From Umezawaea tangerina (GTDB lineage: Bacteria; Actinomycetota; Actinomycetes; Mycobacteriales; Pseudonocardiaceae), in the NCBI RefSeq assembly GCF_003002815.1, contig NZ_PVTF01000015.1, positions 124,001 through 188,000 of the forward strand: DNA of 64,000 nt. Direction: 5' to 3'. The position numbers and the translations under genes were made by a program. The stretch's first letter is position 1. Every line of letters begins with the position of its first letter. Positions 1-8,511 of the stretch are shown here, one piece after another. The notes beneath the pieces were generated by a model. It had not been told where the DNA came from. It saw only the letters and a list, made by a program, of their open reading frames with translations, and did no database searches.

Positions 1-21
1 GCGATACCCCGTAGTCCGCTG

Positions 22-98
22 CAGCGACACCCCCCAAGAAACCACCGCACCGACACCCCCGGAGACCGCGGACAGCGACACCCCCAAGAAACCACCGC
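22..98. repeat. Pair of 26-27 bp direct repeats
   Basis: Two near-identical copies lie at 22-48 and 73-98. They differ only by six versus five C in an internal run, and a 24 bp C-rich spacer separates them. They sit between the window edge and the end of the pentapeptide-repeat gene. No coding frame is convincing in bases 1-160. They could be the end of a longer repeat array outside the window; the function is unknown. Confidence 0.5.
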
Positions 99-160
99 CC
101 CCGGACACCCTGGAAAGCGTCACCGGGCGAGCCCCACCGCCATCCCACACCCCAAAACCC

Positions 161-1060
161 CTACCCCCGACTATCCTCCGCCAACGGCGGCACCCTCCTC
201 CCGAACCGCGTCCCCTCAAAACTCGCCCCGTCCGCGAACAACGCGTCGTTCACATCGGTCCGCCCCCGGAACCACGACCCGTCGAAAACCGCGTCCTTCC
301 CGAACACCGTCCCCGTGAAGTACGCCCTCCCCCCGAACCTCACCCTCCGGAAGTGCGCCGCTTCCGCGAACTCCGCCCGCGGGAACGTCGCCCGTCCGGA
401 GAACCGGGAGTGGCTGAACGTCACCTCGTCGGTGACCCGCATCGCGTCGAACGTCGCGTTCCCCGTGAACTTCGTGCCGCGGAACGACGCGGACCGGGCG
501 AACAGGGCGTCGTCGAAGCTCACCCGGCGGCCGAACCGCGCTTCGTCGAACTCGGCGTCGCCGGTCACGGTGACCGCGTCGAACCGGGTCGTCCCGAGGA
601 ACTCCGCGCGCGAGAACTTCGCCGCGCGGATGCGGCACCCGGTGACGTCGAAGTCGACCAGCGTGGCGGACTCGAACTGCAGGCTCATCCCGGCCCAGAA
701 CTGGGTGCCGGGGCGCAGGTGGCGCACGAGGGCGTCCTGGAGGGTGCGGCGCCACTCCTCGTCCACGCCGAGGTCGACGCCGCCGCGCAGGCCCGCGCAG
801 ATGGAGGTGACGATGTCCTGGCGCAGCCGGGACTTCTCCTGGCCTATGCGTTCGAGGGTGCGCAGGCCTTCGACGTCGCCGTCGCGCAGCCTGCGGTGGG
901 CTTCGCGCCATTCCGAGAGGTGCCGGTCGGCTTCGCCGTTGGTGCGTCTGCGGGCGTGGTCGTCGAGCAGGGTGTCTGCTTGGCCCTGGCGGTAGTGGCG
1001 GACTGCGATCACGAGGGCCACGACACCGAAGAACAGCGCCGTGAGCCAGGTCGAGGACAT
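161..1060 (-). CDS. Membrane-anchored pentapeptide-repeat protein
   Basis: The protein has about 299 residues. It opens with a single hydrophobic segment (roughly residues 3-22) followed by a charged, probably helical stretch. From about residue 120 to the end it consists of five-residue repeats of the A(D/N/R)F type, with Phe, Leu or Val at every fifth position, as expected for a pentapeptide-repeat quadrilateral beta-helix. Such proteins can mimic DNA or act as scaffolds, but nothing here identifies a target. I chose the ATG at 1060 because it starts just before the transmembrane segment. An upstream GTG at 1165 would add an uninformative polar peptide. Transcription is divergent from the DUF1707 gene. 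Confidence 0.75.
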   Translation of the reverse strand: MSSTWLTALFFGVVALVIAVRHYRQGQADTLLDDHARRRTNGEADRHLSEWREAHRRLRDGDVEGLRTLERIGQEKSRLRQDIVTSICAGLRGGVDLGVDEEWRRTLQDALVRHLRPGTQFWAGMSLQFESATLVDFDVTGCRIRAAKFSRAEFLGTTRFDAVTVTGDAEFDEARFGRRVSFDDALFARSASFRGTKFTGNATFDAMRVTDEVTFSHSRFSGRATFPRAEFAEAAHFRRVRFGGRAYFTGTVFGKDAVFDGSWFRGRTDVNDALFADGASFEGTRFGRRVPPLAEDSRG

Positions 1061-1185
1061 GCTCGCATCATCCACGATCGCGCGGTGTACGTCGCCAGGC
1101 GTACGCGCGATGTCAGCTTCCTGCCGGACGCGGTGACGCGGCGGCGCGGCGAGGATGGGCGGCACCGAAGTCCTAGGAGGTCACC

Positions 1186-1551
1186 ATGAGCGTCGAGCCG
1201 AACCCGGTGCGCGCGTCCGACGCCGACCGGGAGGCGGTCGCGGGGGTGCTCAACGCCGCGGTCGGGGCGGGCACGCTCACCCTCGCCGAGGTCGAGGAGC
1301 GCCTGACCGCCGTCTACGCCGCGAAGTACCGCCACGACCTGCTGCCGTTGACCGCGGACCTGCCCGTCCCCGTGCCGAGGGAACGCCGTCGGCCGCCGGT
1401 GCGGGCGTTCGTGCCGGTCGCGGCGCTGCTGCTGGTGCTGCTGTGGGTCGTCTCGCCGGTGCCGTTCTTCTGGCCGGTGTTCCCGCTGGCGTTCATCGCG
1501 GTGCGGGTGTCCGCAGCGAGCCGACACCGGAGATGGCGCACGGGCACCTAG
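1186..1551 (+). CDS. DUF1707 (SHOCT-like) membrane protein
   Basis: This 121-residue protein carries an N-terminal DUF1707 domain (residues 8-60), recognisable by RASDADRE, the TLAEVEERL helix and a closing LTADLP. One or two hydrophobic segments follow (about 72-105), then a basic tail. DUF1707 is an actinobacterial domain of unknown function, usually cytosolic and fused to membrane segments. A strong AGGAGG eight bases before the ATG fixes the start. The amidase gene begins 10 bases after its stop, so the two may be co-transcribed, although no functional link is evident. Confidence 0.85.
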   Translation: MSVEPNPVRASDADREAVAGVLNAAVGAGTLTLAEVEERLTAVYAAKYRHDLLPLTADLPVPVPRERRRPPVRAFVPVAALLLVLLWVVSPVPFFWPVFPLAFIAVRVSAASRHRRWRTGT

Positions 1552-1561
1552 TGTTCGGGGC

Positions 1562-2965
1562 ATGGACCTGACCGAGGTGTGCTTCGCCGGCGCGGCACGC
1601 CAAGCCGAACTGCTGCGCTCGGGTGAGCTGACCTCGCGCGAGCTCGTCACCGAGTGCCTGCGTCGTGTGCACGCCCACGACCGGGAGCTCAACGCGTTCC
1701 GGGTCGTGTTCGACGACCGGGCGCTGGCCGAGGCCGACGCGGCGGACGCCAGGCGGGCCCGCGGCGAGGACGCGCCGTTGCTGGGGGTGCCGATCGCGGT
1801 CAAGGAGGACCTGGCGATCGCGGGGCTGCCGACCACCAGGGGGACCGACGCCGTGGTGCGGGTCGCCGAGGCGGACTCCGAGGTCGTCCGGCTGCTGCGC
1901 GCGGCCGGTGCGGTGGTCCTGGGGCGCACGCGGATGCCGGAGCTGGGGCTGTGGCCCTACACGGAGAGCTCGTGGGCGGGGGTGACGCGGAACCCGTGGT
2001 CCCGCGAGCACTCGCCCGGCGGGTCCAGCGGCGGGTCCGCGGCCGCGGTGGCGGCCGGGTTCGTCGGTGGGGCGATCGGGACCGACGGGGCCGGGTCGAT
2101 CCGGATCCCGGCCGCCAGCACCGGGCTGTTCGGGTTGAAGCCGCAGCGGGGTCGGGTGTCGTTGCTGCCCGACGAGCAGGTGTGGACCGGGCTGGTGGCG
2201 GCGGGACCGATCACGCGGCACGTGGCCGACTGGGCGTTGATCGCGGACCAGATCAAGGACGCGAACGGGGCCGCGCGGCCGCCGCGGAGCAGTTTCACGG
2301 CGGCGACGACCGCGGACGCGGGCCGGTTGCGGATCGCGGTGTCGTTGCGGCCGTGGGGGCCGGGGATCCCGTTGTCCCAGGAGGTGCGGGACGTCGTGCT
2401 CGACACGGCGAGCCTGCTCGGGGACCTGGGGCACGACGTGGTGCGGCTGGACCCGGAGATGAACGACATCGCGGGGTCGACGGGCTTCGCCGCGCGGTAC
2501 CTGCACTGCGCCGACATCGGGCGCTCGGCGGTGGACCGGCCCACGCGGCTGGACCGCCGCACCCAGCAGATCGCGGCGCTGGGCAGGCGGCTGCCCGCGG
2601 GCCTGGTGCGCAAGGTGGTCGAGCAGGGCGACCGGGTCGGGGCGCACGCCAACCGGATCTTCTCCGGGTTCGACCTGCTGCTCACGCCGGTGCTGACCCG
2701 GCCGCCGCTGCGGGTCGGCGAGTGGTCGCGGTGGTCGACGGTGCGGGCGCTGCTGGCGGCGGCGCGGATGACGACCTTCCTGCCGTTGTGGAACATCGCG
2801 GGCAACCCGGCCGCGTCGGTGCCCGCCGGGTACACCCGCGACGGGCTGCCGCTGGCGGTGCAGCTCGTGGGACGCCCGCACGACGAGTGCACGATCCTGT
2901 CCGTCGCGGGACAGCTGGAGCGGGCACGACCGTGGGCCGACCGGCGGCCGCCCGCGTTCGCCTGA
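1562..2965 (+). CDS. Amidase signature (AS) family amidase
   Basis: This 467-residue protein has the Ser-cisSer-Lys catalytic apparatus of the amidase signature family. The Lys is K81 in PIAVKED, the cis-Ser lies in the GGSSGGS loop (about 153-159), and the nucleophile is S179 in GAGSIRIPAA. Length and motif spacing match full-length family members, which hydrolyse carboxamides in the cytosol. The C-terminal half (NPAASVPAG, then LPLAVQLVGRP) is also typical. The substrate cannot be read from sequence. Members include acylamidases, aryl amidases and the non-Gat relatives of GatA, and the absence of gatB/gatC nearby argues against tRNA amidation. Confidence 0.9.
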   Translation: MDLTEVCFAGAARQAELLRSGELTSRELVTECLRRVHAHDRELNAFRVVFDDRALAEADAADARRARGEDAPLLGVPIAVKEDLAIAGLPTTRGTDAVVRVAEADSEVVRLLRAAGAVVLGRTRMPELGLWPYTESSWAGVTRNPWSREHSPGGSSGGSAAAVAAGFVGGAIGTDGAGSIRIPAASTGLFGLKPQRGRVSLLPDEQVWTGLVAAGPITRHVADWALIADQIKDANGAARPPRSSFTAATTADAGRLRIAVSLRPWGPGIPLSQEVRDVVLDTASLLGDLGHDVVRLDPEMNDIAGSTGFAARYLHCADIGRSAVDRPTRLDRRTQQIAALGRRLPAGLVRKVVEQGDRVGAHANRIFSGFDLLLTPVLTRPPLRVGEWSRWSTVRALLAAARMTTFLPLWNIAGNPAASVPAGYTRDGLPLAVQLVGRPHDECTILSVAGQLERARPWADRRPPAFA

Positions 2966-3199
2966 CCCGAGGACGTCGGGGCCGGGTCCGCAGGAAGTGC
3001 TTCACGCAGACGCCGCTCAGCCAACGCGCCTGCATAAGGCTCATGTCCAGTGCGACGGCGGCGTCGACCTCACGCCGGCGCACGAGGTCGGAGCGCCACG
3101 GGAAGTGCCGGCACCGTCCTGACACCGGCCGGGTCCGCGCTCCCTCGTGCGCCCACGCCCGAGGCCGCGAGCACCGCCTCGACCTCGCGTGGTGCAGGC

Positions 3200-3334
3200 G
3201 AGGTCCGTCCCGCCTCCGAAGTCCTCGATGCGCGGTGGGTGGCCGAGCGGCACGGTCCGGAGCGCTTCCACACCGAGCAGCCGACCCACTCGATCCCCAC
3301 CCGCGGCATCGAGGCCGAGCCGCTGCCCGTCGCC
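3200..3334 (+). pseudogene. Aldo/keto reductase remnant
   Basis: Reading the plus strand in the frame of base 3200 gives about 45 residues that look like an internal piece of an aldo/keto reductase: SEVLDARWVAERHG, then FHTEQPTHSIPTRGIE, then AEPLPVA. In intact enzymes the equivalent stretch is the segment ending in EQPPYSxxxRGIE and the following PxA helix. No barrel sequence is recognisable on either side, so this is a decayed fragment rather than a gene. The 455-base gap between the amidase and the phosphotransferase contains nothing else I can identify. Confidence 0.55.
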
Positions 3335-3420
3335 GCTCGACAAGCGCGGCCGCATAACCGGTTGCCCACCGCCCCCGCACTGCCCGAGGCTGGCCCCCGC
3401 CGACGACGAGGGAGCCGCGG

Positions 3421-4320
3421 ATGCGGATGCACGACGACGAGGTGGACATCGACCTCGCGCTGGTCCGCGCGCTGCTCGCCGAGCGGTTCCCGCGGTGGGC
3501 CGACCTGCCGGTGCGGGCGGTGCCCTCCACCGGCACCGACAACGCGATGTTCCGCGTCGGCGACGACCTCGCGGTGCGGCTCCCCCGCGTCGAGTGGGCG
3601 GTGAAGGGGGTGGAGCTGGAGCGGCGGTGGCTGCCGCGGCTCGCCCCGCACCTGCCCGTGGCGATCCCCGAACCCGTCGGGCTCGGCGCCCCGGCGTGCG
3701 GCTACCCGTGGCCGTGGTCGGTCTACCGGTGGCTGCCCGGCACCAATCCCGCGGTCGGCGCGCTCGCCGACCCGCACGCCCTGGCCCGCGCGGTCGCCGG
3801 GTTCGTCGCGGCGCTGCGGGCCGTCGACACGGCAGGAGCGCCCGCCGCCGGGCGGGGTGTGCCGCTGGCGCGGCGCGACACCGGTACCCGCGAGGCGATC
3901 GCCGAGCTGGAGGGCGTGATCGACACCGACGCGGTCACCGACGCGTGGGAGAAGGCCCTGCGCGCGCCGCAGTGGACCGGGGACCCGGTGTGGCTGCACG
4001 GCGACCTGTCACCGGGCAACCTGCTGCTCTCCGGCGACGACGAGCTGACGGCGGTCATCGACTTCGGCGCGCTCGGCGTCGGCGAACCGGCGTGCGACCT
4101 GATCAGCGCCTGGAACCTGCTCCCCGCGGACGCCCGCGACACCTTCCGCGGCGCGCTCGACGTGGACGACGCCACCTGGGCCCGCGGGCGGGGCTGGGCG
4201 CTGTCGATCGCGCTGCTCCAGCTCCCCTACTACCGGGACAGCAACCCCGGTCTGGCCGCCAACGCCCGCCACGTGATCGACCAGGTGGTCGCCGACCACA
4301 TCACTTTCGGGTGTCGTTGA
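3421..4320 (+). CDS. Aminoglycoside phosphotransferase (APH) family kinase
   Basis: This is a 299-residue protein kinase-like small-molecule kinase. The catalytic loop is HGDLSPGNLL (193-202; Asp195 and Asn200) and the metal-binding Asp is D214 in VIDFG. The N-lobe shows AVRLPR with VELERRW as the likely ATP-anchoring region. Family members phosphorylate aminoglycosides, macrolides, choline, homoserine or related alcohols, and motifs alone do not decide the substrate. Actinomycete genomes hold many such genes that give no resistance. A GGGAG about eight bases before the ATG supports this start. The DUF4232 lipoprotein gene follows 65 bases later in the same direction. Confidence 0.85.
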   Translation: MRMHDDEVDIDLALVRALLAERFPRWADLPVRAVPSTGTDNAMFRVGDDLAVRLPRVEWAVKGVELERRWLPRLAPHLPVAIPEPVGLGAPACGYPWPWSVYRWLPGTNPAVGALADPHALARAVAGFVAALRAVDTAGAPAAGRGVPLARRDTGTREAIAELEGVIDTDAVTDAWEKALRAPQWTGDPVWLHGDLSPGNLLLSGDDELTAVIDFGALGVGEPACDLISAWNLLPADARDTFRGALDVDDATWARGRGWALSIALLQLPYYRDSNPGLAANARHVIDQVVADHITFGCR

Positions 4321-4385
4321 CGACGGAACGTGTGACCACCACGTGCGTCCTGGGTAGTCAGGGGACGAACACAGGGAGGACACCG

Positions 4386-5042
4386 ATGCGCACACGCGTT
4401 CTGATCACCACCGCCGTCGCCGCCAGTGCCGGAATGGCACTGCTCGCGGGATGCACCGGCGGAGGGCAGGAGACCTCCGGGGCCGCGGCGACGGGCAGCT
4501 CGCCGTCCGTCCGCACGATCAGCCCGGCCCCCGGCAGCTCGTCCACCGCACCACCCCCGCCGCCGCCGTCGACCTCGCCCGGCGCCCCGGCGACCAACGC
4601 CTCCTCGGGGACGTGCACCTCGGCCGAGCTGGGCGTCACCGCGGGCCCGAGCCAGGGGCAGAGCGGGATGCAGAAGTCCGACGCCACGTTCACCCTCACC
4701 AACAAGGGCACCCGTTCCTGCACCCTGGAGGGTTTCCCGGGGGTGTCGTTCGTGACCGGTGACAACGGCACCCAGGTCGGGGCGCCCGCGCGGCGCAACG
4801 ACGCGGTGGCCCCGCAGCTGGTGACGCTCGCGCCCGGAGCGGGCGCGGCGACCGTGCTGCTGATCACGGCACCGGAGGCCTACGACCCGGCCGAGTGCAA
4901 GGCGGTCGACGTGCGGGGCCTGCGGATCTACCCGCCGGGCGAGACTGCGGCGCTGTTCCTGGACATGCAGACCCACACGTGCAGCGGCGAGCCGCAGGGG
5001 TCCACGCTGCTGTCGGTGAACCCGGTCGGCGTCCTGCAGTAG
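4386..5042 (+). CDS. DUF4232 lipoprotein
   Basis: This is a 218-residue secreted lipoprotein. The signal peptide ends in LLAGC with the lipidated Cys at 23. A Ser/Pro/Thr-rich linker (about 30-75) follows, and then a DUF4232 domain (about 77-218) containing paired cysteines and the FTLTNKGTRSCTLEGFPG core. DUF4232 proteins are common extracytoplasmic actinobacterial proteins with a beta-sandwich-like domain of unknown role. A GGGAGGA sequence six bases upstream fixes the ATG. Confidence 0.88.
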   Translation: MRTRVLITTAVAASAGMALLAGCTGGGQETSGAAATGSSPSVRTISPAPGSSSTAPPPPPPSTSPGAPATNASSGTCTSAELGVTAGPSQGQSGMQKSDATFTLTNKGTRSCTLEGFPGVSFVTGDNGTQVGAPARRNDAVAPQLVTLAPGAGAATVLLITAPEAYDPAECKAVDVRGLRIYPPGETAALFLDMQTHTCSGEPQGSTLLSVNPVGVLQ

Positions 5043-5107
5043 CCACCGCGGACGGTGGGCGGGTCGAGGTTGTCGAGGGACCTCGCGTCGTCACCGCGGC
5101 GGTGCTC

Positions 5108-5140
5108 GTGCCCGTCTCCTCGCGTCGAGGGGGCGGGCAC
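5108..5140. terminator. Hairpin between convergent genes
   Basis: A 12-pair stem (two G-U pairs) with a nine-base loop lies 66 bases after the DUF4232 stop and just past the end of the minus-strand gene at 5149. The position suggests a shared terminator. There is no clear T tract, so this is only moderately supported. Confidence 0.45.
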
Positions 5141-5148
5141 GTCGCCGT

Positions 5149-5877
5149 TCAGCGACCGTCCTGCCGGGGCGGGTCCTGTTTTCGCAGCCGGGCCGCCTCC
5201 TCGGGCATGCCGAGGCGGGTGTACTCGGTGACGGCGAGGTCGACCAGCCGCCCGGCGGCACCGCGACCACCGGTCGCGGCCAGCCCGCGGTGCACCCACT
5301 CCAGCGCCTCCTGCGACCGGCCCGCCTCCTGGAGCACGGTCGCGACCTGGAGGTAGTGCCACCCCGAGGACAGGTCCTTGCCCAGCACGAGCACCTGGAG
5401 GTCGACCTCCTCGGTGAACTCCGCGAGCTCCTCCATGATCCGCAGCAGCGCCCAGCGCGCCCGGTCGTAGCGGCCGGTCTGCCCGAACCCGATCACCGGG
5501 AGCGCGGAGAACCGGGTGACCGCCCACTCCCGGTACAGCCCCACCCCGTCCTCGCCGAGGAGGTCGGCGTAGCGGGCCAACCGCACCTCGGGCGCGGCGG
5601 GGAAGTCCAGCTGGAGGCGCAGCAGCCACGTCGCCAGCGCCGCGGGGTCGGGCGGCACCGCCGCGCAGGCGAAGGCGTGGGTGTCGAGCACCCGGTCGGC
5701 CAGGTCGGTGTGGGTCGCCGACGACAGCGCCTCCACGAGCCGCTCGCACGCCGCGACGTGCTCGGCGGTGGGAGCGGCCCGGACCTCCTTGTCGAAGGCG
5801 GCCACCGCCGCCACCAGGTCGTCCCACCGCGGGGGTGCGGCCAGTGCCGAGGCCAGGGCGGCCGGGAGGATGTCCAT
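5149..5877 (-). CDS. Helical-repeat hypothetical protein
   Basis: This 242-residue protein is rich in Leu/Ala helices. Its C-terminal stretch (about 165-235) resembles TPR-like helical pairs: LQVATVLQEAGRSQEALEW, then GRLVDLAVTEYTRLGMPEEA. This style recalls DUF6880 or SWIM-associated helical-repeat proteins, but I would not assign a family. I see no signal peptide or catalytic motif. I start at the ATG at 5877 because a GGGAGGA lies about nine bases upstream; the earlier ATG nine bases upstream would overlap that ribosome binding site. Confidence 0.65.
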   Translation of the reverse strand: MDILPAALASALAAPPRWDDLVAAVAAFDKEVRAAPTAEHVAACERLVEALSSATHTDLADRVLDTHAFACAAVPPDPAALATWLLRLQLDFPAAPEVRLARYADLLGEDGVGLYREWAVTRFSALPVIGFGQTGRYDRARWALLRIMEELAEFTEEVDLQVLVLGKDLSSGWHYLQVATVLQEAGRSQEALEWVHRGLAATGGRGAAGRLVDLAVTEYTRLGMPEEAARLRKQDPPRQDGR

Positions 5878-5961
5878 GCAGGACATCCTCCCGCAGAATC
5901 CCGCCCGTGGGCCGCGTGCTGATGATCACCCGCACGGTGACCACCGGCCCGGTAGGGCGGC

Positions 5962-7185
5962 CTACTCCTCCGGCTGCTGCAGTGACCTGGGCGTGACCGG
6001 CGACTCGCCGCCGATCTCCGCGCGCGCCTCGGCAGCGGACACCGCGGCGGCCGACCGGCTCGTGCTCAGCGGGCCCGGCACCTCCTGGCGCGCCACGGCC
6101 TCGGCCGCCCGCACCGCCTCGAGCACGTGCGGGTCGGGGGCGGTGTCGAACCACTCGGCGATCGACGAGTCGTCGTCCTCGGGCTTGGTCTGCGAGGTGT
6201 CCTCGGCGGGCGGCTCGTAGCGGAACACGCCGTCGTCGCCCTGCTTGCCGAGCGTCCGCGCGAAGCCCTCCAAGGCCTTGCCGAAGTCCGACGGGATCAT
6301 CCACACCTTGTTGGCGTCGCCCTGCGCCATCTGCGGCAGCGTCTGCAGGTACTGGTAGGCCAGCACCTCCGGGGTGGGCTTCCCGGCCTTGATCGCGGCG
6401 AACACCTTCTCGATCGCCTTGGCCTGGCCCTGCGCCTGGAGGTACCGCGCGGCCCGTTCACCCTGGGCCCGCAGGATCGCGGACTGCCGCTCGGCCTCGG
6501 CGTTGAGGATCGCGGCCTGCTTGCCGCCCTCCGCGGACAGGATCGCCGCCTGCTTCTGGCCCTCGGCGGACTTGATCGCCGCCTCCCGCTGGCCCTCAGC
6601 GGTGAGGATCATGGCGCGCTTCTCCCGGTCGGCGCGCATCTGCTTCTCCATCGAGTCCTGGATGGAGGGCGGCGGGTCGATCGCCTTGAGCTCGACGCGG
6701 GCGACCCGGATGCCCCACCGGCCGGTCGCCTCGTCCAGGACGCCGCGCAGCTGGTTGTTGATGGAGTCGCGGGAGGTCAGCGTCTCCTCCAGGCTCATGC
6801 CGCCGACCACGTTGCGCAGGGTCGTCGTGGCCAGCTGCTCGACACCGACGATGTAGTTGGAGATCTCGTACACCGCGGCGCGCGGCTCGGTGACCTGGAA
6901 GTACACGACGGTGTCGATGGACACGGTCAGGTTGTCCTGGGTGATCACCGGCTGCGGCGGGAACGACACGACCTGCTCGCGCAGGTCGATGCGGGCGCGG
7001 ACCCGGTCGATGAACGGGACCAGGATGTTCAGGCCGGGAGCGGCGGTGTTGCGGTAGCGGCCGAGTCGCTCGATGACCGCCGCGGTCGCCTGGGGGATCA
7101 CCAGGACGGACTTGGCGGCGACGATCAGCACGAACAACACGACTACGGCGATGACGATTAGCGTGGTCAACTCTCCAGCCTCCAC
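5962..7185 (-). CDS. SPFH/stomatin (Band 7) membrane protein
   Basis: This 407-residue protein has one N-terminal membrane helix (about 7-27), a Band 7/SPFH domain (about 28-190, including VIERLGRYRNTAAPGLNIL and DNLTVSIDTVVYFQV) and a long Ala/Glu coiled coil (about 190-270) built of repeated EGQKQAAILSAE-like units. An acidic tail of some 100 residues follows. Stomatin-like proteins oligomerise at the membrane and are linked to membrane-domain organisation and protein quality control. The GTG start directly abuts the stop of the NfeD-like gene, the standard nfeD-stomatin operon arrangement, which strongly supports the call. Confidence 0.92.
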   Translation of the reverse strand: MEAGELTTLIVIAVVVLFVLIVAAKSVLVIPQATAAVIERLGRYRNTAAPGLNILVPFIDRVRARIDLREQVVSFPPQPVITQDNLTVSIDTVVYFQVTEPRAAVYEISNYIVGVEQLATTTLRNVVGGMSLEETLTSRDSINNQLRGVLDEATGRWGIRVARVELKAIDPPPSIQDSMEKQMRADREKRAMILTAEGQREAAIKSAEGQKQAAILSAEGGKQAAILNAEAERQSAILRAQGERAARYLQAQGQAKAIEKVFAAIKAGKPTPEVLAYQYLQTLPQMAQGDANKVWMIPSDFGKALEGFARTLGKQGDDGVFRYEPPAEDTSQTKPEDDDSSIAEWFDTAPDPHVLEAVRAAEAVARQEVPGPLSTSRSAAAVSAAEARAEIGGESPVTPRSLQQPEE

Positions 7186-7611
7186 TCAGGACTCGGCGAG
7201 TACCACAGCGGTCGCGCCCGAGATCTCGAAAACAGTGACTTCAGTGCCCGGTTCGAGCACGCGGTGGTCGAGCGACCGCGCGGACCAGATCTCACCGTGG
7301 AGCTTCACCCGGCCCTCGTGGCCGTCCACCCGCGACACCACGACCGCCTTGACGCCGATCAGCGCCTCCACGTTGCTCTTGAGCCCGTGCCCGATCTCCA
7401 GCCGCCTCTTGAGCACCGGCCGGGCGCCGAGGACCAAGAGGATCGAGGCGACAGTGAACACCACGACGCTGATGACCGTGCCGGCACCCAGTGCCGCGAC
7501 CCCCGCACCGCCGAGCGCCGCCAGACCCAGCATGAGCAGCACGAAGTCACCCGAGACGATTTCCGCGCCGACCAGCAGGGCACCGATGATCAGCCAGATG
7601 AGGGCGGCCAT
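7186..7611 (-). CDS. NfeD-family membrane protein
   Basis: The protein has about 141 residues: two to three membrane helices (about 2-65), then a small beta-barrel OB-fold domain (about 80-141) with the LIGVKAVVVSRVDGHEGRVKL signature region of short NfeD proteins. NfeD partners stomatin-like proteins, and the downstream Band 7 gene begins at the next base after this stop. The ATG at 7611 and a GTG at 7617 are both possible starts. There is no obvious ribosome binding site, and a TGTAAGCAT sequence immediately upstream could be an extended -10 giving a near-leaderless transcript. Confidence 0.88.
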   Translation of the reverse strand: MAALIWLIIGALLVGAEIVSGDFVLLMLGLAALGGAGVAALGAGTVISVVVFTVASILLVLGARPVLKRRLEIGHGLKSNVEALIGVKAVVVSRVDGHEGRVKLHGEIWSARSLDHRVLEPGTEVTVFEISGATAVVLAES

Positions 7612-7687
7612 GCGCACATGCTTACACCAAAGAGCGAACGGGGACCGATCGGTCGGTGCGGATTCACCGTGCCGCAGCAGCCGCCGG

Positions 7688-8500
7688 TCACCCCTCCGGC
7701 TCGGTGACGAAGTCGATCAGCCGCTCCACGGCGCCGATCAGCGGCGTCTCCAGGTCGCGGAACCCGTGGACCCCGGCCAGCACGCGCGCCCAGCCCTCGT
7801 AGGACTCGCCCCACCCGAGCGCCTCGCACACGCCCTCCTTCCACGGCACGCCGCGCGGCACCACCGGCCACGCCCCGATGCCGACGGAGGAGGGCTTGAC
7901 CGCCTGCCACACGTCCACGTACGGGTGACCGGTGACCAGCACGTTCTCGTCCCGCACCGCCGCGACCAGGCGGGTCTCCTTGCTGCCGGGCACGAGGTGG
8001 TCGACCAGCACCCCCAGCCGCCGGTGCGGGGCCGTGCCGAACTCCGCGACCCGCTCGGACAGCACGTCCACGCCGTCCAGCGGTTCCACCACGACGCCCT
8101 CGACGCGCAGGTCGTGCCCCCACACCCGTTCGACCAGCTCGGCGTCGTGGACGCCCTCGACCCAGATGCGGCTGTCGCGGGCGGTGCGCGCCCGCAGCCC
8201 CTGCACCTTCACCGACCCGGACGCCGACCGCACCGGCGCGGCGGGCTGCCGGGAGGGCAGCGGCTTGACCAGGGTGACCGGCTTGCCGTCGACCAGGAAC
8301 GCCGCCGGGCGCAGCGCGAACAGCTTCTGCCGCCCGTGCCGGTCCTCCAGGACCACCTGCCCGTACTCGAACCGCACCACCGCCCCGCAGAACCCCGTCA
8401 CGGGGTCCTCCACGACCACGCCGACGTCGGCGGCCAGCTCGGGGACGGTCTTGCGCCTGCGGTTGGCCAGCACGTCGCGGCCGTAGTCCTCGGATCGCAC
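7688..8500 (-). CDS. DUF3097 family protein
   Basis: This protein of about 270 residues matches the actinobacterial DUF3097 family: RSEDYGRDVLANRRRK at the N-terminus, DPVTGFCGAVVR, the central DSRIWVEGVHDAELVERVWG, and LVDHLVPGSKETRL. The central portion resembles a Toprim-like fold, as expected for this family, whose function is not known. The start is a GTG at 8500, chosen because the family begins directly at this sequence and the preceding kinase gene stops 11 bases upstream. Confidence 0.85.
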   Translation of the reverse strand: MRSEDYGRDVLANRRRKTVPELAADVGVVVEDPVTGFCGAVVRFEYGQVVLEDRHGRQKLFALRPAAFLVDGKPVTLVKPLPSRQPAAPVRSASGSVKVQGLRARTARDSRIWVEGVHDAELVERVWGHDLRVEGVVVEPLDGVDVLSERVAEFGTAPHRRLGVLVDHLVPGSKETRLVAAVRDENVLVTGHPYVDVWQAVKPSSVGIGAWPVVPRGVPWKEGVCEALGWGESYEGWARVLAGVHGFRDLETPLIGAVERLIDFVTEPEG

Positions 8501-8511
8501 GGGCCGCGACG

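Noticed and set aside
2966-3199. Minus-strand peptides around 2990-3160 as a small gene
   Set aside because: No family resemblance, no ribosome binding site and no codon bias; probably decayed sequence.
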